Positions 1 to 11,235 of a stretch of DNA of 64,000 nt are shown here, in pieces. The stretch comes from Dipteris shenzhenensis. Taxonomy: Eukaryota > Polypodiophyta > Polypodiopsida > Gleicheniales. The position numbers and the translations under genes were made by a program. The DNA lies in NCBI GenBank assembly GCA_047967505.1, contig CM106538.1; one strand, given 5' to 3'. Within the stretch, counting starts at the first letter, position 1. Each line of letters opens with the position of its first letter. The notes beneath the pieces were generated by a model, which made no database searches, was not told the origin of the DNA, and was given only the letters and a program-made list of their open reading frames with translations.

Positions 1-1549
1 CTAATCTAGATGGAGTGACACAGATAACAACTGTGTGCCAGCATTGAAGCCTGGCTTCCACAGCTTAAATGAATCGTTCTAACTTTCATTTAGTTGTGAT
101 GGTGCCAGGTGAGTTGGCATACCTCTCCATCCAGTTTGCATTAGAAAATCTAAGACATGAAGACACGATGTTGGCAACTTTGAGGAGCATTCTACAATGG
201 ATTTTCTCCAAGTACTGGAAAATAAGATTGAACTCTCTATTGGAGACTAGTCATTAGTATCATTGTACTTTCTGCAATGTACTAATATAAATGTGAGTAT
301 AATAATTGACTTCCACTTTGACACCTTGTTAAGAGGAATGATATGATATGGATTATTCTCACTTATGCGGTATTGAGAGGTTGGTTATTAATGGACTACT
401 CTCACTAGGTGTTTGAAAAGGGCAATAGTAGATGTTTGCAATTGGTTTACTTTGACATTGAAAATTGGTCCAGTTGTATAGTAGGATAGATGTTTGATAA
501 GACAAACACACACATACACACACACACATACACACACACACACACAGTGGGCTAAAACTATAGTTCTAGAATCATAGTTGTGGGTTGATATTGCAGTTTT
601 GGAATTACAATTGAGTTGAAATTATAGTTTTAGAATTAAAATTCTAAATGTAAATTCTTACAGACTCTAGATTTCTTTGATGGCCCTTTAAACCTTGAGA
701 CAAATATATATAGTATTTTGGGACAATATTTGACAACAACATAAGATGGCTTCCTGCTATTAAAGTTATGAAATTGACTAGAATTTCTAGAGTATCTTGG
801 AATGTCAATGGGTTTTTAATAGGCAATTTGTTCCAAAATTCTAAAATGACCAAAGTGCATATATTTGATCTATACTAATGTATGGATATCTATTGGGAAG
901 TAATAGGTGGCTTTGATAACATTTTTGTAGCATTAATTACATGATGATTTGGAACGATGGTATTATATGGATTTATATGGCATAAGTTTATGATTTTGAG
1001 CTACAATTTTTTGATAAGGGTTTTCCTATGATGCTCACTAGGTTGGATGCAGTTTCCTTATGCAATTATTATGCATCCTTGCAGCTCTGTCCTATACATG
1101 ATGGTGACTAGGGCAGAGTGAACCTATTACCATATGGTTATTATCATATATACAATAGTGAGATATGATTCCATCCCATTAAATCCTCATCATCTGATAC
1201 CTCAATAATTATGCTAAGTTTTATATTTTTTAGGAGTATAGGTGCATAATTATGATTTGAATAGACATGTCTAGCTATGCTATTAGTCTAGTTACCAATA
1301 CTGGCAAAGTTAATGTCAATAAGTCTCATTTATGGTTTTTTATGTTTTGATGATACGGATGAAAATTGCAAGTGCATGGCTTTCACAACTATGTTGGAAA
1401 AGACTCGAAAGATTGCAAATTGGGAAAAGGAATAGAGAGTATTCTGCTAGTGCTTGGTGTCCTTGAAATCGATATTACCAAGAAATGGAGGGTCTTGTTT
1501 TACTTATTTTTAAGGTTGGTGAGCCTAGAAATGTGGTTACAGTCCATGC
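1..1549. other. No recognised gene; AT-rich intergenic DNA
   Basis: Only short open frames without recognisable motifs occur here. A CA-rich simple repeat is listed separately. I see no RNA gene or mobile-element terminus. Confidence 0.6.
504..546. repeat. (CA)n microsatellite, interrupted
   Basis: A run of CA dinucleotides is interrupted by two TA steps. It produces a spurious Cys/Val-rich frame on the minus strand. Confidence 0.9.
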
Positions 1550-1653
1550 CCATCCAAATGATGCCCGTTGGGATGATACTTTGCACAAGCCTCATGATCA
1601 TATATTTTGAGGCATGTGCAAAGTACCATGCCCATCGGGGATGATTTGGATGG
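1550..1653. repeat. Imperfect foldback (about 45-nt arms, 13-nt loop)
   Basis: The arm at 1550-1594 is the near reverse complement of the arm at 1608-1653, with about six mismatches and one bulged base. The loop is AT-rich (TGATCATATATTT). Pairing weakens but continues somewhat outside the arms. The shape fits a small foldback or MITE relic, or a miRNA-precursor-like hairpin. The sequence alone does not decide between these. Confidence 0.7.
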
Positions 1654-2899
1654 ATACAACCATTCTAACCCATGTTTTAGTATGCACATGCGGGAAATGC
1701 ATGGACCATGTGTGTGCAATGAGTGGCCGAATAGAAAGAACTTTTAAGGCTTTAAAAGAAAGAAAAGGGAAGAGAGACTCAAGAGAGGGAATACGAAGTG
1801 ATCTTAATTGTCAATAGAGTGAGGCTCCACTCCAATGCAACTCAAAATACTACAAACACAAGCGAGAAAAAGAGGTTTCATACCTACAAGAGGGAGCGAA
1901 AGCTCCAAGACTACTCATAGAGAGAGAATGAACTAGAGAGAGATGGACTCAAGAGTCTACATAAGAGAATATCTATAAGAGGGAGAGAAGGCTCATGGAA
2001 GAGGCTTGAGGAGACTAGAGCTATAGCAACATGAAGCCTAATGGTGGAGAGATGATGAACAAGGGAGAGGAGGGCTTCTTTTATAGAGGTTTTGTCACCC
2101 TCCTTCACCCATTTATAATTGCTACCTGTAGATTCCTTTCCCCATCAATAACATAAGCCCATATGTCACCATCCATGTCCTTTTTGGCTACTCTTGCCAT
2201 GTGTCCCATCACAAGATGCTCAAAACTTTTAAAATATTGAGAAAGTCAAGAGTCTCCCTACATGGAGCCCATAGGGACCCTCTCTTTTCCATATGTCCAC
2301 ATCCTCCTTATTCCACATAGGAATTTTAGAAGGATTCATCTTGACTCCACACTCCTCCACATGCCTTCCACATGCTTGGCATGTGGCCTCTCTTATATTA
2401 TTAGAACACATGGACATGAGCCCACCTCTTTATATGACTCACTCTTCCTATTTTCTAAAAATCCCATAATATCTCATACACAAATAACTCTCACCCCATA
2501 CCAAGGTATTTATCATTCATACACATGGTATTTACAATGATCCATTCCACTCATCCTCTCAATCCCATACAATATCTTAGAAAATAGAAATAAGTGAGAG
2601 CTGCTAGGCTATCACTTGATACTCAAACTCTTATCAAACATAGGGAAAAACAATACCAATCCCAAATAAAAGGTATCAATCTTTGGTGTCACAGTACTGC
2701 ACGCAATGCCAGACTAGAGAAGCAAAACCTTTCCACCTTTAGCCCACATGTTGGTCAATCAAACTTGACCACTTGCAAGTAGCCATTGAAGCACTCAAGG
2801 GAGGTATTGACATGTAAAAATTGCACTTGACCACCTTAAGTAGCAAGGTATGCACTCACATCTGACCACCTTACAATGGATCATGGTACCAAGGGGAGA
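1654..2899. other. No recognised gene; probable remnant of a copia 3' region near its end
   Basis: The last bases before 2900 (AAGGGGAGA) look like a polypurine tract next to an LTR start. This suggests that part of the DNA to the left is the 3' end of a plus-strand copia element. No protein motif is readable. Confidence 0.35.
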
Positions 2900-3293
2900 T
2901 GTTGAGGAATATGGTGCCATGAGCACATAATTAGAGGCTAAGGTATGGTGTAGGAATGTATTAAAGTAGCCACCCTAGGATGTGGACTACATGATGTGAA
3001 GATATAGATCAAGGTCATCCACAAGGAGGTATGTGGATCAGAGGACCCCACAAGTGTTAACTATTCAAAAGGCTCGTATCTTTGGACTTGCATATCCAAA
3101 TGGGGTCATGTCATAAATCAAATCAAACGGCAAGATCCACTTTATATAAGAAGCCTATCTCTTGTATTGTAAAAAGCACATTGGAATAGATTGAATGTCT
3201 CTCTCCTCATGGTTTTTTGTATGTGCTTTGATCCTCCATGATCTTTATGCTCATTGAGTAGTAGATTAGGCTACTACAATCCGCACTTTAACA
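2900..3293 (+). repeat. Copia LTR, plus orientation
   Basis: This LTR starts TGTTGAG and ends near TTTAACA. It is the reverse complement of the sequence at 4440-4769, apart from scattered substitutions and indels. It is preceded by a short polypurine run, so it would be the 3' LTR of a plus-strand element lying to the left. No primer-binding site follows it. Confidence 0.7.
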
Positions 3294-3339
3294 AAGTCTA
3301 TCAATTGAGTTTCTTTGGCAGTCAAGTTTGCTTGTCCTC

Positions 3340-4075
3340 CTCCAATTGGAATGAATTCTATCTTATAATATCCATCTGAAATCACTCAGTATCTCCATGT
3401 ATCATTTCTCCAACAATATGAATGTGCTACCCTATTCCGATCACATTTTAATGTAGAGAAAGTAATGAACTAGACCAAGATTGGTCCTATTAAACTCTAC
3501 CTTCAACAAAGTCTTCTTGTCTTCAGTATTCATGTTCACCCATTATGATTGGATTACAAAATCAACATCAATTTTCTATCCTCGTTTGAATGGAGATATA
3601 GTTTTGCATATGATAAGTTTTGATTCTTCCAAAGTAGTTATCAGTATTGCAGTACCATGGTTGTGGGGTCTATATTAGCCCATACAAAGCCTAATGAAGT
3701 TTACACACTTCGTCATTCTGGATACAAAAATTGGGTGGCTACTCCAAGTAGACTTCCTCTTTGAGATCCCATTTACAAATGCTAAATCTATGCTAATTTG
3801 GAAGATGGACCACTAGAATTAGCTACCAATGCAATCACCATTTAGATTGTCTACATTTATGCTATTGGAGAAAATTTCTCTTCAATGTTCAGTCATCTAG
3901 CCACTAGCCATATCTTACACTTGTTAAGTGTCTTGTTAGACTTGTACTTAACCTTGTACATCCACTTGGTCCCTGTTACCTTTTGCTTGGTTGGTCTCAA
4001 AATTAGATTCCCTCTTGATGGATTCCATCATAGTTTCCATTGCAAATGTCAAATCATGTTTCACCTTTGCCTCTT
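3340..4075 (-). pseudogene. Ty1/copia reverse transcriptase fragment
   Basis: Minus-strand translation gives a decayed copia RT amino-terminal region. Around 4020-3940 it reads GTKWMYKVKY, equivalent to the conserved start of copia RT (GxKWVYKxK). It continues with an LVAR block, a FSPIA block (normally ETFSPVA), then a degraded version of the catalytic DVxxAFLNG region and a PxGF block. Stops and frame changes interrupt it. The primer-binding site and LTR lie only about 400 bp further right, so the gag, protease and integrase regions are largely deleted. It is a dead relic, and the family call is firm. Confidence 0.7.
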
Positions 4076-4426
4076 CAAAGGATCTTCACTTTTTTATTAA
4101 CTTGACCTAAGCAATTAGACCATAGTTCATGATTCGTAGATGTTGAAGTTTTGTTGGCCTCAATGAGATACCACCATAGAAGTTGTTGCACTCTACAGCT
4201 CTTTCTTAGAGCTGCTCTTGCACAAATCTTCCTTCACATTTTTTGTAGTCATATTGCCTTGGAGCTTTTGAACTTTGCTATGCAGCTACTTCAAGATGAC
4301 TATCTCAAAATGAAGAGCCTCTACATGAAAGAACCTCACTTAGCAATGCATAATGAGATTAAAAACTCCACTGAGCAAAATACTCTTGAAGAAGCTCACA
4401 CCTTTCAAAGGAAATGAACTATCCAT

Positions 4427-4439
4427 GGCTTTGATACCA
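4427..4439 (-). promoter_or_regulatory. Primer-binding site of a copia element (initiator-Met tRNA type)
   Basis: Read on the minus strand the site is TGGTATCAAAGCC, one base from the classical plant copia site TGGTATCAGAGCC. It abuts the LTR at 4440-4769, so that LTR is the 5' LTR of a minus-strand element. Confidence 0.8.
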
Positions 4440-4769
4440 TGTCAAAGTGTGGATCATACTAGCCTAATCTACTACTCAATGAGCATGATCAAGTACAAAA
4501 AACCATGAGGAGAGAGATAGAAAGTATGAAACACTCAATCTATTCCAATGTGCTTTTTACAATACAAGAGATAGGCTTCTTATATAGAGAGAGCCATTTG
4601 AATAGTCAACACTTGTGGGATCCTTTGATCCACATCTCTCCTTGTGGATGTCCTTAATCCATAGCTTCGCATCATGTAGTCCACATCCTAGAGTGGCTAC
4701 TTTAATACTTTCCTACACCATACCTTAGCCTCTAATTATGTGCTCATGGCACCATATTTCTCAACAAAC
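4440..4769 (-). repeat. Copia LTR, minus orientation (5' LTR)
   Basis: On the plus strand it runs TGTCAAAG to CTCAACA, so the termini are TG and CA on either strand. It is inverted relative to 2900-3293. The primer-binding site lies at its left edge. On its right it directly joins a plus-strand copia RNase H fragment, suggesting insertion into, or recombination with, another copia copy. Confidence 0.75.
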
Positions 4770-5274
4770 TTAGCCCATTATCAACAACTAGTTGGCAGTC
4801 TGGTGTATCTAGAAAAATTTGAAGGGTACCACCAAACCAAATATGGAATGAGCATTAACTTCATGAATATTGTGATTCAGATTGGGCCAAATATGTGGCC
4901 CTTACTTCCAAAAAGCAACCTAGTGTGGCTTTGTCTTTGAAAAAAGCAGAGTCTAATCAACATCATAGCATCATGTGTCTTGTTGGCTCAACTAGATCTT
5001 GGAAGAAAGTCATGTAGGTCTTCCAAAGTAATGAAGCTATGGAGATCATTAGAGTTCCATAGTGATTGCAAAGAACCTAGTGCTCCATAGTAAGACGAAA
5101 CACTCAACGTTCATTAGATTTTATAAAGGGGCCAATTGAGGAGGGCTAGTAGATGGGGGATCTAATACGTAACAAAGGATAATTCCACTAACATCTTTCT
5201 TTGCCAAGGATTTGTCTAGAAAACAAATGGAGCAACTTATGTGACCCTTTAAAATGGGGCCACATTGATTTATT
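4770..5274 (+). pseudogene. Ty1/copia RNase H carboxy-terminal fragment
   Basis: Plus-strand frames give pieces of the copia RNase H end: YQQLVGSLVYL, DSDWAKYVALTSKKQPSVAL, a degraded KTKHIDIRFHFI region, GPIEEG, and finally LSRKQMEQLM, the usual end of copia pol (DIFTKxLxRxxFExL). At least three frameshifts and several stops separate them. A polypurine tract follows. This fragment is opposite in strand to the RT relic at 3.3-4.1 kb. Confidence 0.7.
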
Positions 5275-5282
5275 GAGAGGGG
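5275..5282 (+). promoter_or_regulatory. Polypurine tract with LTR start
   Basis: GAGAGGGG is followed directly by TGTTAGAG at 5283. This is the expected arrangement of polypurine tract and 3' LTR start for the copia relic just upstream. The far end of this LTR was not found. Confidence 0.5.
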
Positions 5283-8049
5283 TGTTAGAGATCACTACCT
5301 CGGAGGGGATCCCCATATGAGAAGGACAATGAAGCAAATGATAGATCCCATTTAGTTTTCTTAAAGTCAAAAGATGAAGAGAGAGTATGAATATTATATT
5401 TAGTCTTCTCACCAAAGTCAAAGAATAAATAGATATTAGGTCTTATGAGTGAAGATAAATGATGGACATATTTAGCCTTCTTACTAAAGGCAAAGTATGC
5501 ACACTACTTGAAGACCAAGCATCTCTTATTGGATTTGAATGATAGCTAAACCTATGAACTATCTACATTGAATCTAAATGACAAATAAACCTATACGCTA
5601 CCCACATTGCAAATGAATGATAGGTAAAGCTACATAATACACACATTGAATTTGAATGACACGTAAAAATATAGACTTTTCAAATTGGGTTTTGAAAGAG
5701 AAAGATTCATGGGTTGATTCGGGATAGTAGGTGACCTAGAAGAGTAAGAGTAAGGTCTTAGGTTGAGGTTAAATGGTAGTAAGCTTGCAACAAATAGCTC
5801 GCAAATAGCATTGATTCAAGGGCTACATCACTAGCTAGAAATCAAGGGTAATCCCTTTGTGATTATCATGAGAGATTTGAGGAACATTAGTCACATGGAC
5901 GAACACCAACACTTTTGTAGGATGGCAATCATGAAGGAATCTTGACTCAATAAAGGAAGCACAATTGGATGATAGTAGTAGCTATTAGGGCATAACTATC
6001 CAATAAGCTTTTTTGGAATGATTGTTAGTGATGCTCAAAGATTAGTGGGATCTAAGAAATCCCAAGTCTATTTTTTGACAAATAATGAAGCTTAACAACA
6101 TCATATAGTTGCAAGCCTAGGCCCAAAGCCAAGACAAATCTTAGCAACACAACATAGTCATTAATTGAAGGTCCACAGGCAAGGTACTAAGCCAAGCTTA
6201 GGACATGGAGTTGAAGCATCTCAATGAGTTATAGAGTTGAGAAAGTACAAAATATCCCATTGAATCCTTTCAAGGAGGCATGTAGGATACACCAACCCTT
6301 CATGGCTATAGTCAAAGTATTGTTTGTGCACTTCAATAGATGAAAAGGTTAAAGATCCTTGATATGTGTGTGTAATCAAGGAACAAATTATTGTGAATTT
6401 TAGTTAAATATTTTGTTATTATTCCTTAGGTGGACCAAAGAGAGGATTTTGAGATCAAACTCTTGAGTAAAGGGTTTTTTGCTATGCAATCAAAGAACGT
6501 ATTTAACAAACTTGCTAACATGATATCCAAGCATGCCATGGTATCAAACATCAAGACGACATCCTTTTGGAGAGATCTTGGAGAATATTGATTGTGTTAA
6601 GAGTTATTTGGTTGGATGATTTTAACATGGTAGAGTTTACTAGGATAAGGTTGGAGGGAATACTAAGGTACTTCATAGTTAGTATTTACTAGAGCGGACA
6701 AATATTATGAACGAACCTTATAGAGTGTAGAGACCTTGAGAGCTACATGAAATTATCGAATAAACAAAAGGCTGCATAGAATGGTGGCTCAATCAGACTA
6801 TTACATTATGTCTTGGAAAGGTAATATCCACATAGTAAGCACCATTAATATTCACATGGAAACCATACTAAAGACTTGCCTTTGTGACCACTCTCCCCAA
6901 TATGATTCCCTTAAAAGAATCACAATAGGATAGTTTCCTTGGAAGTAAAAATGCCTACTTTAATAATAGTGCCCCTTTGTTGCTCTGCTGAAAGATGGTA
7001 AAGGTACATGAACAATCAAAGTAGCACTTTCAAGTCAAATTGTTAGTTAAAAAAAGGATCTCTATTTAGTGAATAGGATCATTGGGAAAGTGAGGAGACC
7101 ACAACTAAGAGATGAAGGCCTCAAAAGAGCCAAGGAGAGAAAGGCCCATGAAAGGGACATCCACCTTAATTGAGAAAGAGCAAGGTGGTGGAACTCATTT
7201 CTAAGCCTTTTGACATTGATATTCATAAGATAAAAGAAGATTAAAGGGGGAAATTTTAGATCGGCATTATAGTGGATTAAATAATGAGACAATTGATCCA
7301 ACTTTACATACTTGAGCTTTAAGGAAAAGCATGTATTACTTTTTAACCAAATCAAAAGCAGGTACAAAATAGTGATGGAAGATTATAAAGAGACTGCAAA
7401 GGTTCTTCTATCAATACTTCTATAATTTTGAAGGGAGAAACCCCAAAAGGAGAGAAATGATGTAAGTTTATATAAATATCAGCCAATGTAGCATTCAGAT
7501 ACATGAAAATGCTACTCTCTCTAGATCTATAACCATGAAGAGCTAAAGGATAGGATGAATATTGTGTGCATGCACTCGCATGTGCACATGTGTGTGTGTG
7601 TGTATGTGTGGACTTAACAAAACCCCATTTCATAGTTAAATGAAAACAATTTTGGTAATAGAAACAAAAGAGAAAATTGCTAAGAGAGATTACAAAAAAC
7701 TGAGAGGAGCACAATTTGCAAAAGACTTATAGAAAGCATGACTGTACATGCAAGTTCTACTTTGATAGGTCATCACAAGCATCACTTTAATTGAAGAGGG
7801 GAGTCTGCATACCTACCATCATCCAACAAGAAAAATGATAAGAACCATAATTTAACTTAGTTGGGAAGAGAGGTGTCATAAACACCCCTCCCTTGTTATC
7901 AGGATCACAATAAAAATAGTTGCTCATGTTATAGACTTATAAAGCTAATTTTTTATATTATGATTTAAGTGTAAAAATAATTGGGGTGAGTTTAAGGAAA
8001 AGATAATAAATGGTTATGTAAGGCACAAAAACTGTGTACTTGGGTGTGT
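5283..8049. other. No recognised gene; possible decayed LTR at the left edge
   Basis: Open frames are short and motif-free. A short (TG)n run lies near 7587-7610. Two repeated phrases near 5390-5660 (words such as TAAACCTA and ACATTGAAT) look like local short duplications. I see nothing else. Confidence 0.5.
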
Positions 8050-8665
8050 GAACATAGAGGAGGAGGAGGGAAGAAATTAAGGATTAGAGCAATAAATGTA
8101 ATTTAAAGGTTTAGAGCATAAGGGTGAGGAGAATTTATAAGAAAGAGCAGCTTAAAGGAATTTCAAAGGTATTTAAAGAAAGAATTTTAAGAATTAAAAA
8201 GAAAGAGAATTAAAGAAGGAATTTCAAAGAAGGAAATTTTATAAAAATTGGGAAGAATTAGGGAAAATAGAAAGGATTTGAAGCAATTAGGAAAAATACA
8301 AAGCAATATGGAGAAATAGAGAACAATTATGGGGAAATAAGAAATTAGGATAATAATTAAAGAAAAAAGGGGGGAAATTGGGAAAATAGCAAAAAAAAAG
8401 AAAAAATATAGAAAAATTAAAGAAAAAAAGAAAGAAATAGGGAGCAATTAGGGAAAAATAGAAATTTAGGATAATATAAAAGAAATTAGTATAAAGGAGG
8501 GGAAAAGAGGAAAAGCAAAACTTAGGAAAAAATAGAGAGAGAGAGAGAGGAAAAATAGGGAGTGAAGAAGTTTGAGAGAGTTGACCTTAGGGAATTTAGG
8601 AACAAGTGAGAGGAGTGATTAGTGATAGGAGAAAATAGGGAAATTGGAAGAACTAAGGGGAAGTT

Positions 8666-8703
<38 letters not shown>

Positions 8704-8960
8704 GAAACATAGAGAAATGTTAAAAAAAGGAAATTAGACAAAATAGGAAGAAAAAATAATAAGGGAAATTTAGGAGATTTTAGAAAAATAGGAAAAACTT
8801 AGGAAGATTTTAGAAAAAAGTAGAAAAATAAGAAAATATTAGGAGAAAAAATATTTTTATTTAAAAATGGGTTTTAGATTAGGAAAAAAAGGGGGGGGGG
8901 AGGAAGTTGAGAAAGTGTGAGGGAAATTAGAAGAAAGAGAGGTTTTCTCTTTATACACAA
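8050..8960 (+). repeat. Polypurine block (A/G on the plus strand) with (GA)n runs
   Basis: For about 900 bp the plus strand is almost entirely A and G, with very few pyrimidines other than T in AAATT words. It includes GA runs near 8536-8549 and 8668-8699 and a G run near 8891-8900. The apparent Phe/Leu/Ser-rich frames on the minus strand are composition artefacts. Confidence 0.85.
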
Positions 8961-9024
8961 GAGTGAAAAGTGCAAGCAACTTTCCAGGGCATAAAATTTC
9001 AAATGTAACTTTTAGTCATACATT

Positions 9025-9389
9025 ATTACTTTGGCCAGCACTAGGATGTTTTTTCAAATTCTGAAATCCTGTGCTTCCACATGGCACAATATACACCCTT
9101 AGATTTTTCCAAATTCTGAAATCCTGTGCTTCCACATGGCACAATATACACCCTTAGATTTTTTAAATTCTGAAAGCCCAAAAGCTTTTCTAAAAGCCCA
9201 AAAGCTTTGAAAGCTTTTGAAAAGCTGCCTAAAAAGCCAACTGCGTAAAAAGCCAAGGCAAAACCTTTAAATACCCTTTGCCTGCTTCCTGAAGTCGTAA
9301 TCCCCAATGTGGATGTAGAAGTATCCCTGAATGTTTGTGTAAGCCCCCTGCAACGCTCTTGATCGCTTCCGTTCAAACTTGTTACTTCA
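9025..9389. repeat. LTR-like direct repeat, left copy
   Basis: It matches 10611-10918 from TTACTTTGGCCAGCAC to GTTACTTCA with only scattered differences. The left copy is longer because a segment of about 57 bp (beginning near 9050, containing CTGTGCTTCCACATGGCACA) is present twice in tandem. Its middle is rich in AAAAGCTTTT palindromes. A TTTAAATA box near 9267 could be a promoter element. No retroelement proteins lie between the copies. Confidence 0.7.
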
Positions 9390-10610
9390 CTTGGTTATGA
9401 AGAATTCTCCTTCTTTTTTGCTGAATCTGACGATGTCTTCTCACTGCTAGTTTTTACTTTATCTGTGGTTTTTTAACCGACTTGAGGGAAATTCATCAAG
9501 AGGACGAAAGCCTTGGTTAACTAAACATCATCCTCTTGACTATGGTGCTCTTCTTCCTCCTCGCTCTCGAGCCTTGGCTATGGCTTCTTCCCTCCCATTG
9601 ACAGCCCTTGCCTGCTTTTGCTCCAGCATTACCTGATCGCATTCGTCCTCCCCCGACGTACCTTGCTTCTCCAGCAGCCAATTCTCGCAGGCGCGATCGC
9701 CGAGGCGCTTCAGTGGTCCTTATCGGAAGGCTGAAAAAAGAAGCACAGCAGGCCGGTGCTTGGGAATTTCTTCTCCCTTCTTTCCTCGGGAGCAGGCAGG
9801 GGCAGAGCCAAGCTTTGGAACTGGGCCTCAGCAAACGGAACAGGGAGAGAGAGAGAGAAAAGCAGCAGTCCGGAAGCTGGGAGCGGTCTCTTTTTTGTGT
9901 TTTTTCTGTGCGGGAAACTCGCCTCGGGAGTGCTTTCATCTGGAGATTTTTCTGTTAGTGCTTTCATTTGGAGCTTTTTCTGTTGTGTGATCGTGGTTTC
10001 GGGCCGGTGCTTGCTTCTCAGTAGATCCCGGAGGAGGAGGAGGAGCATCAAATCGACGGCAACATACAGATACACATCAAAGTGCAAGAAAGTCGGCTTG
10101 AATCTCGTTCTTTTCTGCACAAGAACCGCGCCTGGCGAGCAAGTGACGAAAGCCAGCGAGCGAGTTTTTGGCGTTTCTTTTTCTCTTGCGTGATCGTCAT
10201 TTCAATCCACCTGCAACACTCCACAAAAACCACGGGAAGCGCTTGCCTTTTTTTGTCACCTGCGTGTGAGCTTTCCCTGCTGGATTCAGCTGCAACACTC
10301 AATCGATTCACCACGAGGAGCAACAAGCTTCCTGTCTGTGTGTGCGCGCTGTTGTTTTCTGCCTGCACAGGAGGTTTGGATGAAAGACTGTCCTTGTGAG
10401 ACGCATCTACACGCAATATTTAGTGCGGTTTGCACCTCCATCTGCGATCAAAACAGTGGTCATGTTGCTTGGTGAGCAATCGAGGATGGAATTCGTCAAC
10501 GATTGCGCAATGGTTTCTGTGTTGTTTACCACGACGCTTTAGCTGCCCTGTTGCAAAATTGTTAGGGAGCTCCCATCGTGTTCGTCACAGTCAGAAACTC
10601 TAGCTGCTTG
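9390..10610. other. GC-richer core between the direct repeats, no recognised product
   Basis: This stretch has visibly higher G+C than its surroundings and overlapping open frames on both strands up to about 145 codons, none with a recognisable domain. It holds short internal duplications: two copies of GTGCTTTCAT(C/T)TGGAG near 9931 and 9958, and related TTTTTCT..TGCGTGATCGT phrases near 9980 and 10180. It could be the internal region of a non-autonomous LTR element (TRIM or LARD-like), or an upstream region of Helitron-like element 1. Confidence 0.4.
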
Positions 10611-10918
10611 TTACTTGGCCAGCACTAGGACGTTTTTTGAAATTCTGAAACCCTGTGCTTCCATATGGCACAATATACACCCTTAGATTTTTTAAATTCT
10701 GAAAGCCCAAAAGCTTTTCTGAAAGCCCAAAAGCTTTGAAAGCTTTTGAAAAGCTGCCTAAAAATCCAACTGCGTAAAAAGCCAAGGCAAAACCTTTAAA
10801 TACCCTTTGCCTGCTTCCTGAAGTTGAAATCCCCAACGTGGATGCAGAATTATCCCTGAATGTTTGTGTAAGCCCCCTGCAACGCTCTTGATTGCTTCCG
10901 TTCAAACTTGTTACTTCA
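10611..10918. repeat. LTR-like direct repeat, right copy
   Basis: It is the partner of 9025-9389, with a single copy of the segment that is doubled on the left. Strict TG...CA boundaries and a standard primer-binding site were not identified, so the LTR assignment is tentative. Confidence 0.7.
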
Positions 10919-11235
10919 ATGATAACTATTGCCAACTCATAAGATCATGGACATAGTGAATAATTTTAGATATAATAAGATGTTATTTATACGCACTTTT
11001 ATATTTCCATAGTCGTAATTTTTTGGAATCTTGCAAAGGCAAAAATTGTAACTACAACTGCTCCAAGATGTGTGAAGATGATTACCTTGATGGTTTGAAC
11101 ATCTTTGATCGTTGGATTGTGTACAGCTTTTCTGCTTGAATTTTTCATCTTTAGGAAATTGCACATATGCTAACCAACATATCTAAACATGCAGAACATG
11201 AGGAATGCATATTGACTAATCATGATTGTTTTTCA

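Noticed and set aside
8187-8710. Phe/Ile/Ser-rich frames on the minus strand
   Set aside because: Composition artefact of the polypurine block.
9517-10475. Overlapping open frames of 100-145 codons on both strands in the GC-richer core
   Set aside because: No domain, low-complexity Arg/Ser or Phe/Leu runs, and openness on both strands is expected from composition.
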